Assembly: GCF_004342285.1 (NCBI RefSeq)
Contig: NZ_SMCV01000006.1
Coordinates: 124,001-188,000, forward strand
DNA length: 64,000 nt
Reading direction: 5' to 3'
DNA from: Klebsiella sp. BIGb0138
GTDB lineage: Bacteria; Pseudomonadota; Gammaproteobacteria; Enterobacterales; Enterobacteriaceae
The position numbers and the translations under genes are program-made. A model generated the notes under the pieces. That model had not been told where the DNA came from. It made no database searches and saw only the letters and a program-made list of their open reading frames with translations. Below, piece by piece: positions 42,446-54,333 of the stretch. How positions within the stretch are numbered: position 1 is the first letter of the stretch; each line of letters begins with the position of its first letter.

Positions 42446-43133
42446 TCTGGTCGATGTGTTGATCATCGAAGATGAAAGCGAACTGGCGCGGCTGCATGCC
42501 GAGCTGATTCAGAAACATCCGCGTATGCGGCTGGCGGGGATGGCCGCCTCCCTCTCCCAGGCGCGGCAGATGTTAAATCATCAACCGCCGCAGCTGGTGC
42601 TGCTCGACAACTATTTACCCGACGGCAAAGGGGTAACGTTGATGACCGATCCCGTGCTGGCGGGAGCCAACTGTTCGGTGATTTTCATTACCGCTGCCAG
42701 CGATATGGAAACCTGTAGCCAGGCGATTCGCAACGGCGCCTTCGATTACATTCTGAAACCGGTGTCGTGGAAGCGTCTGAGCCAGTCGCTGGAGCGGTTC
42801 GTCCAGTTTTACGATCAGCAGCGCGAATGGAAAATTGTCGATCAGCAGAACGTCGATTCGCTCTACCAACTGCAGGCGAAAAACTATCGCGCCGATAGCG
42901 GCAGCAAAGGGATTGAGGAGAAAACGCTGGCGCTGGTGCAGAACCTGTTCAACGGCCGGGAAGACGGCTGCTTTTCCGTCGATGAGGTGGTGAACGAGGC
43001 CGGGTTAAGTAAAACCACCGCCCGCCGCTACCTGGAGCACTGCGTGGAGATAGGTTATCTGGAAGTGGATATGCTGTACGGTAAAATTGGCCATCCGCGG
43101 CGGATGTACCGCCGCGTGAAAAGCGCCTCCTGA
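42435..43133 (+). CDS. citZ: Response regulator CitZ
   Basis: CitZ is a CitB/DcuR-family response regulator. The start at 42435 (MHHDLVDVLIIEDE) gives 232 residues; GAGG lies 6 bases upstream and the 30 codons before it in frame belong to citY. The receiver domain has E12/D13, phosphoacceptor D58 in LVLLDNYLPDGKG, and the late lysine in YILKPVSWKRL. The C-terminal half has a winged-helix (DEVVNEAGLSKTTARRYLEH). It probably controls citWX and perhaps remote citrate fermentation genes. Confidence 0.9.
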   Translation: MHHDLVDVLIIEDESELARLHAELIQKHPRMRLAGMAASLSQARQMLNHQPPQLVLLDNYLPDGKGVTLMTDPVLAGANCSVIFITAASDMETCSQAIRNGAFDYILKPVSWKRLSQSLERFVQFYDQQREWKIVDQQNVDSLYQLQAKNYRADSGSKGIEEKTLALVQNLFNGREDGCFSVDEVVNEAGLSKTTARRYLEHCVEIGYLEVDMLYGKIGHPRRMYRRVKSAS

Positions 43134-43134
43134 A

Positions 43135-43156
43135 GCCTCTCCCGGCAGGGAGAGGC
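43135..43156. terminator. Hairpin between citZ and djlA
   Basis: A perfect 9-bp stem GCCTCTCCC (43135-43143) and GGGAGAGGC (43148-43156), loop GGCA, fills the gap between the two convergent genes. No T-run follows on either strand; a shared terminator role is suggested only by position. Confidence 0.5.
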
Positions 43157-43163
43157 CGCGGGC

Positions 43164-43994
43164 TTAAAATCCGCGCTGTTCTTTAACCAGTTCCCACGCC
43201 TTCTGAATATCCTGCGCTTTCTGCTTGGCCATCTCCATCATCTCCGGCGGCAGACCTTTCGCCACCAGCTTATCCGGGTGGTGCTCGCTCATCAGCTTGC
43301 GGTAGGCGCGCTTCACGGTCGCGGCATCATCAGTGGGCTTCACGCCCAGCACATTACAGGCATCCTCAAGGGTCGGACCGCGCTGCGCCTGCTGCCAGCC
43401 GCCATTGCCGCCGCCCTGGCCGTAAGCGCCCTGCTGAGAACCGCCGCCGCCAAACTGGGCGCCGCCCTGCATCATGCGCAGGAACTGTTCAAACTGCGCG
43501 CGGGAGATGCCCAGCTCATCGGCAATAACAAACAGCACCTCACGTTCATTGGGATGCAGCTCACCATCGGCGAAGGCCGCCTGCAGCTGAATTTCCAGAA
43601 ACATCCGAATCAAATCGAAACGCCCGAAACAGACGCTACGCAGCTGACGCATTTTCTCACGCAGCGGGTAATTGTCTGCTTTACCGGTACGAAACGCCTG
43701 CTGTGCCGCCGTACGCGACTCTCCGTGCAGATTCATCCGATCCATCAGGGCGTTGGCGACGTGGATGTCGGCTTCGGTTACGCGACCTTTCGATTTGGTC
43801 AAATGCCCCATCACCTCGAAGGTGGTGGAAAAAAACAGCGCCTGCCGCTCCTGCTGGTTGGCAAAAACATTGATCCGTCGGCTTCGCGCGCGGTCAAATA
43901 TATGGCCGACTAATAAACCCAGCACCACGCCCCAAAATCCCGCGCCCATCATCAGCGCTACCGCAACCCCAATTATTTTTCCCAAATACTGCAT
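43164..43994 (-). CDS. djlA: Membrane-anchored DnaJ-like protein DjlA
   Basis: DjlA is a type III membrane co-chaperone of DnaK that can activate the Rcs envelope stress pathway. The 276 residues have one N-terminal transmembrane helix (about 6-30) with glycine repeats needed for dimerisation, a TerB-like middle domain, a glycine/glutamine-rich linker, and a C-terminal J domain with the HPD motif in [12 protein letters not shown]. Order next to lptD is conserved with E. coli, except for the citrate island on its other side. Confidence 0.97.
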   Translation of the reverse strand: MQYLGKIIGVAVALMMGAGFWGVVLGLLVGHIFDRARSRRINVFANQQERQALFFSTTFEVMGHLTKSKGRVTEADIHVANALMDRMNLHGESRTAAQQAFRTGKADNYPLREKMRQLRSVCFGRFDLIRMFLEIQLQAAFADGELHPNEREVLFVIADELGISRAQFEQFLRMMQGGAQFGGGGSQQGAYGQGGGNGGWQQAQRGPTLEDACNVLGVKPTDDAATVKRAYRKLMSEHHPDKLVAKGLPPEMMEMAKQKAQDIQKAWELVKEQRGF

Positions 43995-44238
43995 AGACTC
44001 CCCAATCTTTATGCCGGCAGTTAAGCTATATATGACCGCACGTTACAAAGCACTGACGCTTCGGTCAATTGTGGGACATAGCCTATAATTTGCTTTATCA
44101 TACTCGTCATTCTACACGGTGCCTAACGCTCGGGATCCAAACGGGCAGGATTAACACTAGCGCGATGAAGATGAGTACGTTAGGCTCTGACCGTTTGCAA
44201 GCCGCTGCCACAAGATGACGGAACAACAAATACAACGT

Positions 44239-46584
44239 ATGAAAAAACGTATTCCCAGCCTCCTGGCCACCATGATCGCCAGCGCCTTGTATAGCCAACA
44301 AGGCCTCGCCGCCGATCTCGCCACGCAATGTATGCTTGGCGTTCCAAGCTATAATCGTCCCCTCGTTGAAGGTCAAACAAACGAGCTGCCGGTGACGATC
44401 GATGCCGATCATGCGAAGGGCAATTACCCTGACAACGCGGTCTTTACGGGTAATGTCGATATTAACCAGGGGAATAGCCGTCTGCAGGCGGACGAGGTCC
44501 AGCTCCATCAACAACAGGCGGCGGGCCAGCCTCAACCTGTGCGCACGGTTGATGCGCTCGGCAACGTTCACTATGACGATAACCAGGTCATTCTGAAAGG
44601 CCCGAAAGGCTGGGCCAACCTCAACACCAAAGATACCAACGTCTGGCAGGGCGATTACCAGATGGTCGGTCGTCAGGGCCGCGGTACCGCCGACCTGATG
44701 AAACAGCGTGGCGAAAACCGCTACACCATTCTGGAAAACGGCAGCTTTACCTCCTGTCTGCCGGGGTCTGACACCTGGAGCGTGGTCGGTAGCGAAGTCA
44801 TCCACGACCGCGAAGAACAGGTGGCGGAAATCTGGAACGCCCGCTTCAAGCTGGGTTCGGTGCCGATTTTCTATAGCCCCTACCTGCAGCTGCCGGTGGG
44901 CGATAAACGTCGTTCGGGCTTCCTGATTCCGAACGCCAAATACAGTACCAAGAACGGCGTTGAGTTTTCTCTGCCGTACTACTGGAATATCGCGCCTAAC
45001 TTTGACGCCACCCTGACGCCGCACTATATGAGCGAGCGCGGCGGCGTGATGTGGGAAAACGAATTCCGCTATCTGACCAAAGCCGGTATGGGCCTGTTCG
45101 AGTTTGACTACCTGCCGTCTGATAAAGTCTACCAGGACGATCACTCCAGCGACAGCAACAGCCGCCGCTGGTTGTTCTACTGGAACCACTCTGGGGTGAT
45201 TGACCAGGTATGGCGTCTTAACGCCGACTACACCAAGGTCAGCGATCCGGACTACTTTAACGATTTCAGCTCCAAATACGGCTCCAGCACCGACGGCTAC
45301 GCCACGCAGAAATTCAGCGCGGGCTACGTAAACCAGAACTTCGACGCCACCGTGTCGACCAAACAGTTCCAGGTCTTCAACCGTGAGTCGAGCAACTCCT
45401 ACGCCGCTCAGCCGCAGCTGGATGTCAACTATTACCAGAACGACGTCGGTCCGTTTGATACCCATCTCTATGGTCAGGCGGTGCACTTCGTCAACACCAA
45501 CGGCAACATGCCGGAAGCCACGCGTGTTCACTTCGAGCCGACGATCAACCTGCCGCTGTCTAACGGCTGGGGCAGTATTAATACCGAAGCCAAGCTGCTG
45601 GCGACGCACTATCAGCAGAGCAACCTTGATGACTACAACGCCGCCAATAACGCCGACTATAAAGAGTCCGTTAACCGCGTGATGCCGCAGTTTAAAGTCG
45701 ACGGGAAAATGGTCTTCGAGCGCGACATGCAGGAGGGGTTCACCCAGACGCTGGAACCGCGCATGCAGTATCTGTATATCCCGTATCGCGACCAGAGCCA
45801 TATCGGTACCTACGACTCCACGCTGCTGCAGTCTGACTACAGCGGCCTGTTCCGCGACCGCACCTACAGCGGCCTGGACCGTATTGCTTCAGCGAACCAG
45901 CTCACCACCGGCGTCACTTCTCGCGTATATGATTCCGCCGCCGTTGAACGTTTTAATATTTCCGTTGGTCAAATCTATTATTTCACCGAGTCCCGGACCG
46001 GTGATGACAACATCAACTGGGAGAACAACGACACAACGGGTTCACTGGTATGGGCTGGCGATACTTACTGGCGCATCGCCGATAACTGGGGTTTACGCGG
46101 GGGGATTCAGTACGATACGCGTCTGGATAACGTCGCAACCGGTAACGGCACCGTGGAATACCGTCGCGATGAAAACCGCTTAGTCCAACTTAACTATCGT
46201 TATGCCAGCCCGGAATACATTCAGGCCACGCTGCCGTCGTATTCTACCGCTGAGCAGTACAAAAATGGTATTTCTCAGGTGGGCATGACCGCCAGCTGGC
46301 CGATCGTCGATCGCTGGTCCGTGGTGGGTGCATACTACTTTGACACCAATACCAAAAAGAGCGCCGACCAGATGTTAGGGGTCCAGTATAACTCTTGCTG
46401 CTACGCAATTCGCCTCGGCTACGAACGTAAGATCAACGGCTGGGATAGTAACGGCAACGGCGAGAGCAAATACGATAACACCTTTGGCATCAACATTGAG
46501 CTGCGTGGCCTGAGCTCCAACTACGGTCTCGGCACTCAGCAGATGCTGCGTTCGAACATTTTACCGTACCAGAACTCCCTGTGA
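44239..46584 (+). CDS. lptD: LPS assembly outer membrane protein LptD
   Basis: LptD, with LptE, inserts lipopolysaccharide into the outer leaflet. The start at 44239 gives [20 protein letters not shown], a signal peptide of about 24 residues, and 781 residues; eight codons upstream in frame are unlikely. The periplasmic OstA/jellyroll domain is followed by the beta-barrel. The four disulfide cysteines are seen as QCMLG (31), FTSCLPG and SCCYA. A TATAAT at 44084-44089 is a possible -10. The gene starts the lptD-surA-pdxA-rsmA-apaGH series. Confidence 0.97.
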   Translation: MKKRIPSLLATMIASALYSQQGLAADLATQCMLGVPSYNRPLVEGQTNELPVTIDADHAKGNYPDNAVFTGNVDINQGNSRLQADEVQLHQQQAAGQPQPVRTVDALGNVHYDDNQVILKGPKGWANLNTKDTNVWQGDYQMVGRQGRGTADLMKQRGENRYTILENGSFTSCLPGSDTWSVVGSEVIHDREEQVAEIWNARFKLGSVPIFYSPYLQLPVGDKRRSGFLIPNAKYSTKNGVEFSLPYYWNIAPNFDATLTPHYMSERGGVMWENEFRYLTKAGMGLFEFDYLPSDKVYQDDHSSDSNSRRWLFYWNHSGVIDQVWRLNADYTKVSDPDYFNDFSSKYGSSTDGYATQKFSAGYVNQNFDATVSTKQFQVFNRESSNSYAAQPQLDVNYYQNDVGPFDTHLYGQAVHFVNTNGNMPEATRVHFEPTINLPLSNGWGSINTEAKLLATHYQQSNLDDYNAANNADYKESVNRVMPQFKVDGKMVFERDMQEGFTQTLEPRMQYLYIPYRDQSHIGTYDSTLLQSDYSGLFRDRTYSGLDRIASANQLTTGVTSRVYDSAAVERFNISVGQIYYFTESRTGDDNINWENNDTTGSLVWAGDTYWRIADNWGLRGGIQYDTRLDNVATGNGTVEYRRDENRLVQLNYRYASPEYIQATLPSYSTAEQYKNGISQVGMTASWPIVDRWSVVGAYYFDTNTKKSADQMLGVQYNSCCYAIRLGYERKINGWDSNGNGESKYDNTFGINIELRGLSSNYGLGTQQMLRSNILPYQNSL

Positions 46585-46638
46585 TGTGGCTGGTTTAAAA
46601 CGTAATCCGCCTTTGCGGTTAATTGAAATGGAAAAAGT

Positions 46639-47925
46639 ATGAAGAACTGGAAAACGCTGCTTCTCGGTATCGCCATGATCGCGAATACCAGTTTCGCTGC
46701 CCCACAGGTTGTCGATAAAGTAGCGGCTGTCGTCAATAATGGCGTTGTGCTTGAAAGCGACGTCGATGGTTTGATGCAATCGGTTAAGCTCAACGCTGGC
46801 CAGGCCGGTCAACAGCTGCCGGATGACGCGACCCTACGTCATCAGATCCTCGAAAGACTGATCATGGACCAGATTGTGTTGCAGATGGGCCAGAAGATGG
46901 GCGTGAAAGTCACTGACGATCAGGTCGATCAGGCCATTGCCAACATCGCCAAACAGAACAACATGACGTTGGATCAGATGCGTAGCCGTCTGGCCTATGA
47001 CGGCCTGAACTACAACACCTACCGCAATCAGATCCGTAAAGAGATGCTGATTGCGGAAGTGCGCAACAACGAAGTTCGTCGTCGTATCACCGTCCTGCCG
47101 CAGGAAGTGGAATCTCTGGCCAAACAGATTGGCGATCAGAACGATGCCAGCACCGAACTGAACCTGAGCCACATCCTGATTCCGCTGTCGGAAAACCCGA
47201 CCTCCGACGAAGTTGCCGCCGCTCAGGAACAGGCTAACTCCATCGTTGAACAGGCGCGCGGCGGCGCTGACTTCGGTAAACTGGCGATCACCTACTCTGC
47301 CGACCAGCAGGCGCTGAAAGGCGGCCAGATGGGCTGGGGCCGCATTCAGGAGCTGCCGGGGATCTTCGCACAGGCGCTGAGCACCGCGAAGAAAGGCGAT
47401 ATCGTCGGCCCGATTCGTTCTGGCGTTGGCTTCCACATCCTGAAAATTAACGATATGCGCGGCGGCAGCAAGAATATCTCGGTGACCGAAGTTCACGCGC
47501 GACACATTCTGCTCAAACCCTCGCCGATCATGAACGACGATCAGGCGCGGGCCAAACTGGAGCAGATCGCGGCAGATATTAAGAGCGGCAAAACCACCTT
47601 CGCTAAAGCGGCGAAAGATTTCTCCGAAGATCCGGGCTCAGCCAACCAGGGCGGTGACTTAGGCTGGGCGACGCCGGATATCTTCGACCCTGCCTTCCGC
47701 GATGCGCTGATGCGCCTGAACAAAGGCCAGACCAGCGCTCCGGTTCACTCCTCCTTCGGCTGGCACCTGATTGAACTGCTGGACAGCCGTCAGGTCGACA
47801 GAACCGACGCGGCGCAGAAAGACCGCGCATACCGGATGCTGATGAACCGTAAATTCTCTGAAGAAGCGGCGACCTGGATGCAGGAACAGCGCGCCAGCGC
47901 TTACGTCAAAATTCTGAGCAACTAA
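46639..47925 (+). CDS. surA: Periplasmic chaperone/peptidyl-prolyl isomerase SurA
   Basis: SurA escorts outer membrane proteins, LptD included, across the periplasm. The 428 residues comprise a signal peptide ([20 protein letters not shown]), an N-terminal chaperone domain, two parvulin domains (about 171-272 and 282-382, with [12 protein letters not shown] and [11 protein letters not shown]), and a C-terminal helix. Length and position match E. coli. It follows lptD by 54 bp. Confidence 0.98.
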   Translation: MKNWKTLLLGIAMIANTSFAAPQVVDKVAAVVNNGVVLESDVDGLMQSVKLNAGQAGQQLPDDATLRHQILERLIMDQIVLQMGQKMGVKVTDDQVDQAIANIAKQNNMTLDQMRSRLAYDGLNYNTYRNQIRKEMLIAEVRNNEVRRRITVLPQEVESLAKQIGDQNDASTELNLSHILIPLSENPTSDEVAAAQEQANSIVEQARGGADFGKLAITYSADQQALKGGQMGWGRIQELPGIFAQALSTAKKGDIVGPIRSGVGFHILKINDMRGGSKNISVTEVHARHILLKPSPIMNDDQARAKLEQIAADIKSGKTTFAKAAKDFSEDPGSANQGGDLGWATPDIFDPAFRDALMRLNKGQTSAPVHSSFGWHLIELLDSRQVDRTDAAQKDRAYRMLMNRKFSEEAATWMQEQRASAYVKILSN

Positions 47926-47973
47926 AAAGAACGGCCTCATACACAACGGTATTCAGGGTGTATTGAGGCGGCA

Positions 47974-48023
47974 AGCCAGCCGGTTCCGGGGCGCAACCCA
48001 CCAGGTTGCCGGGCTCGCTGGCT
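47974..48023 (+). repeat. Nested hairpin in the surA-pdxA gap
   Basis: Outer arms AGCCAGC (47974-47980) and GCTGGCT (48017-48023) enclose an inner stem GCAACC (47993-47998) and GGTTGC (48004-48009) with loop CACCA. It ends 37 bases before the pdxA start. No T-run is present, so it looks like leader structure rather than a terminator. Confidence 0.6.
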
Positions 48024-48059
48024 CTGCCAACACAAAGCCCGTCCTGAAGGATGAAGTGT

Positions 48060-49040
48060 ATGAACCGAGTTGTTATCACCCCTGGCGAGCCCGCCGGAAT
48101 TGGCCCCGACCTCGTGGTAGAGCTTGCGCAGCGCGACTGGCCGGTAGAGCTGGTGGTGTGCGCTGACGGCGCCCTGTTATCCGACCGAGCCCAACGGCTC
48201 GGTCTTCCTTTATCTCTCCTGCCCTATGATCCTTCTCTCCCCGCCGCCGCACAGCGCGCCGGCACCCTGACGCTTCTCCCCGTCGCCCTGAACGCTCCTG
48301 TCGAAGCGGGCGTCCTGAACGTGGAGAACGGCAGCTATGTGGTAGAGACGCTGGCTCGCGCCTGCGACGGCTGCCTGCACGGCGAATTTGCGGCATTGAT
48401 TACCGGGCCGGTACATAAAGGCAATATCAATGACGCCGGCATCGCCTTTACCGGCCATACCGAGTTCTTCGAAGAGCGCTCCCATGCCAGCAAAGTGGTG
48501 ATGATGCTGGCGACGGAAGAGCTGCGCGTCGCGCTGGCGACCACCCATCTGCCGCTGAAGGCGATCAGCGAGGCGATCACCCCCGATTTGCTGCGCGAAG
48601 TGATCGCCATTCTGGACCACGACCTGCGGCATAAATTCGGTATCGCCCGGCCGCACGTGCTGGTGTGCGGCCTGAACCCGCATGCGGGCGAAGGGGGTCA
48701 CATGGGGACGGAAGAGATCGATACCATTATTCCGGTGCTGGAAGAGATGCGCGCTCAGGGCATCAATCTGAGCGGCCCGCTACCGGCCGATACCCTGTTT
48801 CAGCCCAAATATCTCGACAATGCCGATGCGGTACTCGCGATGTACCACGATCAGGGCCTTCCCGTGCTAAAATACCAGGGCTTTGGCCGTGGCGTGAATA
48901 TTACGCTCGGTTTACCTTTTATTCGAACCTCCGTTGACCACGGTACCGCGCTTGAACTGGCGGGCCAGGGAAAAGCGGATGTCGGCAGTTTTATCACGGC
49001 GCTTAATCTCGCCATCAAAATGATTGTTAATACGCAATGA
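48060..49040 (+). CDS. pdxA: 4-hydroxythreonine-4-phosphate dehydrogenase PdxA
   Basis: PdxA oxidises 4-phosphohydroxy-L-threonine in the DXP-dependent pyridoxal phosphate pathway. The 326-residue reading from 48060 ([17 protein letters not shown]) has AAGGA at good spacing; the ATG three codons earlier sits too close to it. Metal-binding and active-site segments are [29 protein letters not shown] and [12 protein letters not shown]. The stop overlaps rsmA by 4 nt. Confidence 0.96.
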   Translation: MNRVVITPGEPAGIGPDLVVELAQRDWPVELVVCADGALLSDRAQRLGLPLSLLPYDPSLPAAAQRAGTLTLLPVALNAPVEAGVLNVENGSYVVETLARACDGCLHGEFAALITGPVHKGNINDAGIAFTGHTEFFEERSHASKVVMMLATEELRVALATTHLPLKAISEAITPDLLREVIAILDHDLRHKFGIARPHVLVCGLNPHAGEGGHMGTEEIDTIIPVLEEMRAQGINLSGPLPADTLFQPKYLDNADAVLAMYHDQGLPVLKYQGFGRGVNITLGLPFIRTSVDHGTALELAGQGKADVGSFITALNLAIKMIVNTQ

Positions 49041-49858
49041 ATAATCGAGTCCATCAGGGCCACTTAGCCCGTAAACGCTTCGGGCAAAACTTTCTCAACG
49101 ATCAATTTGTGATCGACAGCATTGTCTCGGCCATTAACCCACAGAAAGGTCAGGCAATTGTCGAGATCGGTCCGGGCCTCGCGGCGCTGACCGAACCGGT
49201 CGGTGAACGCCTGGACGAACTCACCGTTATCGAACTGGATCGCGACCTGGCCGCACGTCTGCAAACGCACCCGTTCTTAGGGCCTAAGCTGACGATTTAT
49301 CAGCAAGATGCGATGACCATGAACTTTGGCGAGCTGTCGCAGACTATGGGTCAGCCGCTGCGCGTGTTCGGCAACCTGCCGTACAACATCTCGACGCCGC
49401 TGATGTTCCATCTGTTCAGCTATACTGATGCCATCGCCGATATGCACTTTATGCTGCAAAAAGAGGTCGTCAATCGTCTGGTTGCCGGGCCGAACAGCAA
49501 AGCGTATGGTCGACTGAGCGTTATGGCGCAGTATTACTGCCAGATTATCCCGGTACTTGAAGTCCCGCCGAGCGCCTTTACGCCGCCACCTAAAGTGGAT
49601 TCCGCCGTCGTGCGTCTGGTGCCTTATCGCACCCTGCCGCATCCGGTGAAAGAGGTTCGCGTACTGAGCCGAATCACCACCGAGGCCTTCAACCAGCGTC
49701 GGAAAACGATTCGTAACAGTCTCGGCAACCTGTTCAGCGTAGAAGTGCTGACCGAGCTGGGCATCGATCCGGCGAAGCGTGCAGAGAATATTTCCGTGGC
49801 GCAGTACTGCCAGTTAGCTAACTGGTTATCTGACAACTCGCCCACCAAGGAGAGCTAA
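49037..49858 (+). CDS. rsmA: 16S rRNA dimethyladenosine transferase RsmA (KsgA)
   Basis: RsmA dimethylates two adjacent adenines near the 3' end of 16S rRNA during small-subunit assembly. The 273-residue protein has the SAM-binding [14 protein letters not shown], the catalytic FGNLPYNIS and the C-terminal helical domain with [14 protein letters not shown]. It overlaps pdxA by 4 nt and apaG follows after 2 nt. Confidence 0.98.
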   Translation: MNNRVHQGHLARKRFGQNFLNDQFVIDSIVSAINPQKGQAIVEIGPGLAALTEPVGERLDELTVIELDRDLAARLQTHPFLGPKLTIYQQDAMTMNFGELSQTMGQPLRVFGNLPYNISTPLMFHLFSYTDAIADMHFMLQKEVVNRLVAGPNSKAYGRLSVMAQYYCQIIPVLEVPPSAFTPPPKVDSAVVRLVPYRTLPHPVKEVRVLSRITTEAFNQRRKTIRNSLGNLFSVEVLTELGIDPAKRAENISVAQYCQLANWLSDNSPTKES

Positions 49859-49860
49859 CC

Positions 49861-50238
49861 ATGATCAATTCGCCTCGAGTTTGCGTGCAGGTGCAAAGCG
49901 TCTATATCGAATCGCAATCTTCCCCGGAAGAGGAGCGCTACGTCTTCGCTTATACCGTCACCATTCGCAATCTGGGGCGGACTCAGGTTCAGCTGCTGGG
50001 CCGCTACTGGCTTATCACCAACGGCCACGGTCGTGAGACTGAAGTTCAGGGTGAAGGGGTTGTCGGCGAACAGCCGCATATTCCCGCAGGCGGTGAATTT
50101 CAATACACCAGCGGGGCCGTCATTGAAACGCCGCTGGGCACCATGCAGGGACATTATGAAATGATCGATGTGAACGGCGTGCCGTTCTCGATCGACATCC
50201 CTGTTTTCCGTCTCGCAGTACCAACGCTCATTCACTAA
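49861..50238 (+). CDS. apaG: ApaG domain protein
   Basis: ApaG is a small fibronectin-III-like protein whose exact role is not settled; mutants in other enterics show altered cation traits. The 125 residues include [26 protein letters not shown], and [20 protein letters not shown], all typical. It lies between rsmA and apaH with gaps of 2 and 4 nt, so it belongs to the same transcript. Confidence 0.96.
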   Translation: MINSPRVCVQVQSVYIESQSSPEEERYVFAYTVTIRNLGRTQVQLLGRYWLITNGHGRETEVQGEGVVGEQPHIPAGGEFQYTSGAVIETPLGTMQGHYEMIDVNGVPFSIDIPVFRLAVPTLIH

Positions 50239-50242
50239 AACA

Positions 50243-51091
50243 ATGTCTACATATCTTATTGGCGACGTTCACGGTTGCTACGATGAACTGATCGCATTAT
50301 TAAAGCAGGTGGAGTTTACCCCAGGGCGCGATACGCTGTGGCTCACGGGCGATTTAGTCGCGCGCGGTCCGGGTTCGCTTGAGGTGTTACGCTACGTTAA
50401 ATCCCTGGGCGATGACGTACGCCTCGTCCTCGGCAATCACGATCTGCACCTGCTGGCGGTTTTCGCCGGGATCAGTCGCAACAAGCCGAAAGACCGGCTG
50501 AAACCGCTGCTCGAAGCCCCGGATGCCGATGAACTGCTCAACTGGCTGCGTCGCCAGCCGCTGATGCAGATCGATGAAGAGAAAAAACTGGTGATGGCCC
50601 ATGCCGGCATCACGCCGCAGTGGGATCTGGAAACGGCAAAGCAGTGCGCGCACGATGTCGAAGCCGTGCTCTCCAGCGACTCCTACCCGTTCTTCCTCGA
50701 CGCGATGTATGGCGATATGCCCAATAACTGGAGCAACGAGCTGAGCGGCCTGGCCCGTCTACGTTTTATCTCCAACGCCTTTACCCGCATGCGGTACTGC
50801 TTCCCGAACGGGCAGCTGGATATGTATGCCAAAGAGGCGCCGGAAAACGCCCCGGCGCCGTTAAAACCGTGGTTTACCATTCCAGGGCCGATCGCCAGTG
50901 AATACAGCATTGTTTTCGGCCATTGGGCTTCGCTGGAAGGCCGCGGTACGCCTGAGGGGATTTACGCCCTGGATACGGGCTGCTGCTGGGGCGGGGATCT
51001 CACCTGTCTGCGCTGGGAAGATAAACGCTATTTCACCCAGCCGTCTAACCGGCAGAAGAATATGGACGAAGGCGAGGCGGTCGCCTCCTGA
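50243..51091 (+). CDS. apaH: Diadenosine tetraphosphatase ApaH
   Basis: ApaH splits Ap4A into two ADP and also removes Np4-type caps from RNA. The 282 residues carry the metallophosphatase motifs [10 protein letters not shown] (near residue 7), [18 protein letters not shown] and [11 protein letters not shown]. Length matches E. coli. It is the last gene of the surA-apaH series and is convergent with folA. Confidence 0.98.
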   Translation: MSTYLIGDVHGCYDELIALLKQVEFTPGRDTLWLTGDLVARGPGSLEVLRYVKSLGDDVRLVLGNHDLHLLAVFAGISRNKPKDRLKPLLEAPDADELLNWLRRQPLMQIDEEKKLVMAHAGITPQWDLETAKQCAHDVEAVLSSDSYPFFLDAMYGDMPNNWSNELSGLARLRFISNAFTRMRYCFPNGQLDMYAKEAPENAPAPLKPWFTIPGPIASEYSIVFGHWASLEGRGTPEGIYALDTGCCWGGDLTCLRWEDKRYFTQPSNRQKNMDEGEAVAS

Positions 51092-51098
51092 GAACGAC

Positions 51099-51169
51099 CC
51101 CGGATAGCGGCCTGCCGCTTCTTATCCGGGATACGATACAACCCCGGTTAGCGCCATGCAGCCGGGGTT
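51099..51169. repeat. Two hairpins between convergent apaH and folA
   Basis: The first hairpin, CCCGGATA (51099-51106) with TATCCGGG (51123-51130) and an inner GCGG/CCGC pair, looks like a REP unit. The second pairs AACCCCGG (51140-51147) with CCGGGGTT (51162-51169). Neither has a T-run. They may act together as a two-way transcription end and RNA stabiliser. Confidence 0.6.
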
Positions 51170-51173
51170 GGTC

Positions 51174-51714
<541 letters not shown>

Positions 51715-51751
51715 CTGGGCGGAGAGTAAAGAATAAGAAAATTTTCGGATT

Positions 51752-51789
51752 TGCTGGCGGGCCCACGTAAGCCACCTGAGCCGCCAGCA
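51752..51789. repeat. Inverted repeat between kefC and folA
   Basis: TGCTGGCGG (51752-51760) pairs perfectly with CCGCCAGCA (51781-51789); the 20-nt loop contains further partial pairing. It lies about 60 bases after the kefC stop. No T-run follows on the minus strand. Confidence 0.5.
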
Positions 51790-51849
51790 GAGGATTTAAA
51801 TCGAAAACAAAATGTTAACTGTAAAGAAAACGTAACAGCAGGCCGCGCC

Positions 51850-53715
51850 TCAGACGGCAGGCTTGTTCTCCGGCTCATCGGCAACATCGCCGGTATGCCT
51901 GCCCTCTTCGGTTCCCTGCCAGCCATGCCGCTGCACTAACGACAGATGATTGCGATCCTCGTTGATAATGCCGGTCAGCATGTCGCTGGTCCGTTTGAAC
52001 ACCGCCACGCGAGAAGCCGCATCGTTTTCGGCCATCGCCACCATCTCTTCCACCATTTTGTGGTTGAAGCGCCGGAACAGATCGGCACGCTCACGCGCTT
52101 CATAAGCTCCCAGCCCCAGCGCCTCCAGCGCCATACGCCCGGATTTCAGCGCCGCTTCGAAAGTTTCACGCTCCGGCGCCTCCACTCCGGCCTGACGCAG
52201 CTGAATATAGTGGTCGACATCGCGGGCGCGGGAGATGATCTGCAGATGCGGGAAATGTTCTTTCGCCAGCGCGACCAGCTGCAGGCTGGTTTGCGGATCG
52301 TCGATGGCGTTAATCAGCACCTCGGCTTTTTCCGCGCCTGCGGATTCCAGCAGATCCGCGCGCGTGGCGTCGCCATAGAACACTTTCATATCGAACTTAC
52401 GTAGCGTATCCACATGGTCAGGATCGTGATCGAGGATCACCATCTTCACCCCGCCGGAAAGCAGCACACGGCCGGCAATCTGCCCGTAGCGGCCAAAACC
52501 GGCAATAATCACCCGCGGCTGTTCTTCATCAATCTCATCCGCTTCGCGCTCCTGACCAGCGGAAGATTTCTCCAGGCGGGTCAGCAGCACCAGCAGAACC
52601 GGCGTCGCCGCCATCGATAGCGCCACCGCTAAGGTCAGCGCTTTGGCCCACTCGCTATCCAGCACGTCGGCCATCTGCGCCGCGCCGAAGACCACAAAGG
52701 CAAACTCGCTCCCCTGCCCCAGCAGCACGGCAAACCAGCGGCGCTGGGCGCGCGGCACCCCGAGCGGTTTCGCAATCAGCCACAGCATCACCCCTTTAAT
52801 GATCAGGAAGCCGACCAGTAAAATCAGAATGCGCAGCGGATGGCTCACCAGGGTGCCGAAATCAATCGACATCCCGACGCCGATAAAGAACAACCCCAGC
52901 AGCAGCCCTTTAAACGGTTCGATGTCGCTTTCCAGCGCGTGGCGATATTCCGAACTCGCCAGTAGTACCCCCGCAAGGAAGGCGCCCATCGCCATCGACA
53001 GCCCCACCTCTTCCAGCAACAGGCCAAAGCCGAAGACCAGGAACAGCGCCACGGCGCTGAACACCTCACGCAGGCCGGAGCGGGCAACAAAGCGCAGCAC
53101 CGGACGGGTCACATAGCGCCCCAGCGCCACCACCAGCGCCAGCGCCGCCGCAACCTTGAGAGCTGACAGGGCGAATGCCCCCAGCGTCGTAGACCCTCCG
53201 CTGACCGCCAGTAGCGGGATCATCGCCACCAGCGGGATCGCCGCGATGTCCTGAAACAGCAGCACGGCAAATGTGCTGCGCCCCAGCTGCGAGACCGTCA
53301 GGTTGCGTTCGTTCATCGCCTGCATGGCGATAGCCGTAGATGACAGCGCCAGCGTCATGCCAATCAGCTCAGCCACCTGCCAGCGCATGCCCAGCAGCAT
53401 GCAAAACAGGCCAATCAATACCCCGCATACCACCATCTGCAGCGCGCCGCCGCCGAACACCGCGGCGCGCAATTTCCACAGCCGCTGCGGATCAAGCTCC
53501 AGACCGATCACAAACAGCATCAACACCACGCCGATTTCGGCAAAGTGCAAAATCGCCCCGGCATCGGTCACCAGCCTCAGGCCCCACGGCCCGATAATAC
53601 AGCCGGCAATCAGATAGCCGAGTACCGACCCCAACCCAAGGCGTACGGCAATCGGCACAATCAGCGCGGCGGACCCGAGATATATCAGCGCCTGTATGAG
53701 CGTATGGCTATCCAT
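51850..53715 (-). CDS. kefC: Glutathione-gated potassium efflux protein KefC
   Basis: KefC releases potassium with proton entry when electrophile-glutathione adducts form, protecting against toxins such as methylglyoxal. The 621 residues comprise a CPA2 exchanger domain with about 12 helices (1-380), including the HALESD loop between membrane segments, and a cytoplasmic RCK/KTN domain ([17 protein letters not shown] from about 400). It overlaps kefF by 8 nt, so both subunits are translated together. Confidence 0.96.
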   Translation of the reverse strand: MDSHTLIQALIYLGSAALIVPIAVRLGLGSVLGYLIAGCIIGPWGLRLVTDAGAILHFAEIGVVLMLFVIGLELDPQRLWKLRAAVFGGGALQMVVCGVLIGLFCMLLGMRWQVAELIGMTLALSSTAIAMQAMNERNLTVSQLGRSTFAVLLFQDIAAIPLVAMIPLLAVSGGSTTLGAFALSALKVAAALALVVALGRYVTRPVLRFVARSGLREVFSAVALFLVFGFGLLLEEVGLSMAMGAFLAGVLLASSEYRHALESDIEPFKGLLLGLFFIGVGMSIDFGTLVSHPLRILILLVGFLIIKGVMLWLIAKPLGVPRAQRRWFAVLLGQGSEFAFVVFGAAQMADVLDSEWAKALTLAVALSMAATPVLLVLLTRLEKSSAGQEREADEIDEEQPRVIIAGFGRYGQIAGRVLLSGGVKMVILDHDPDHVDTLRKFDMKVFYGDATRADLLESAGAEKAEVLINAIDDPQTSLQLVALAKEHFPHLQIISRARDVDHYIQLRQAGVEAPERETFEAALKSGRMALEALGLGAYEARERADLFRRFNHKMVEEMVAMAENDAASRVAVFKRTSDMLTGIINEDRNHLSLVQRHGWQGTEEGRHTGDVADEPENKPAV

Positions 53716-54238
53716 GATGCGTCTCCTGCCATTCGATTAAGCGTTGACGGTAGTGACGCGCCTGCGCCTGCAGGGTCTCATCGTCACAGATAAAAGTGCA
53801 GTGCATGGCGAAAGGCGGTAGCCACTTCATACCGCAGTACAGCCCGGTAGCCTGAAGCGGCTGGGCCAGCACATCGAATCCGGGGAATGAGCCAATATCA
53901 AAGTGGCTTTCGCCGCCGCCGGTGGTCACCGCCCACATCAGCGATTTGCCATGCAGCGCAATGCCGTTATGCCCGTAGGCCCAGCCGTGCGACAGCACTT
54001 TATCCATCCACAGCTTCAGCAGCGGCGGAACGCTGTACCACTGCATCGGGTGCTGCCAGATAACCAGGTCGGCACGCGCCAGCGCCGCCTGTTCGGCGGC
54101 GACGTCGATATTGAAATCGGGGTAAAGTTGATAGAGGGAGCGTATTTCTACGCCATCCAGCGTCCCTGCCTGCTCAAGCATCCGTTTATTCGCATGCGAG
54201 TGATGCGGATAGGGATGGGCATAAATTATCAGAATCAT
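53708..54238 (-). CDS. kefF: KefC ancillary quinone oxidoreductase KefF
   Basis: KefF is a flavodoxin-fold FMN protein that binds KefC and is needed for its full activity; it also reduces quinones. The 176 residues have [18 protein letters not shown], the central [19 protein letters not shown], and TTGGGE typical of the NQO1-like family. It is the upstream gene of the kefFC pair. Beyond it the gene order departs from E. coli. Confidence 0.95.
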   Translation of the reverse strand: MILIIYAHPYPHHSHANKRMLEQAGTLDGVEIRSLYQLYPDFNIDVAAEQAALARADLVIWQHPMQWYSVPPLLKLWMDKVLSHGWAYGHNGIALHGKSLMWAVTTGGGESHFDIGSFPGFDVLAQPLQATGLYCGMKWLPPFAMHCTFICDDETLQAQARHYRQRLIEWQETHHG

Positions 54239-54333
54239 TGATTAGCCTGCGTTAACTCTCGTTGTAATCAGCAAGAGTGTAGTCAGTTAATCAAAGCGCT
54301 TACAATCACAACCTTGTTTTATCTCCTGACCGC

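Noticed and set aside
44107-45801. 564-codon minus-strand frame opposite lptD
   Set aside because: Antisense shadow of lptD without a ribosome binding site or domain.
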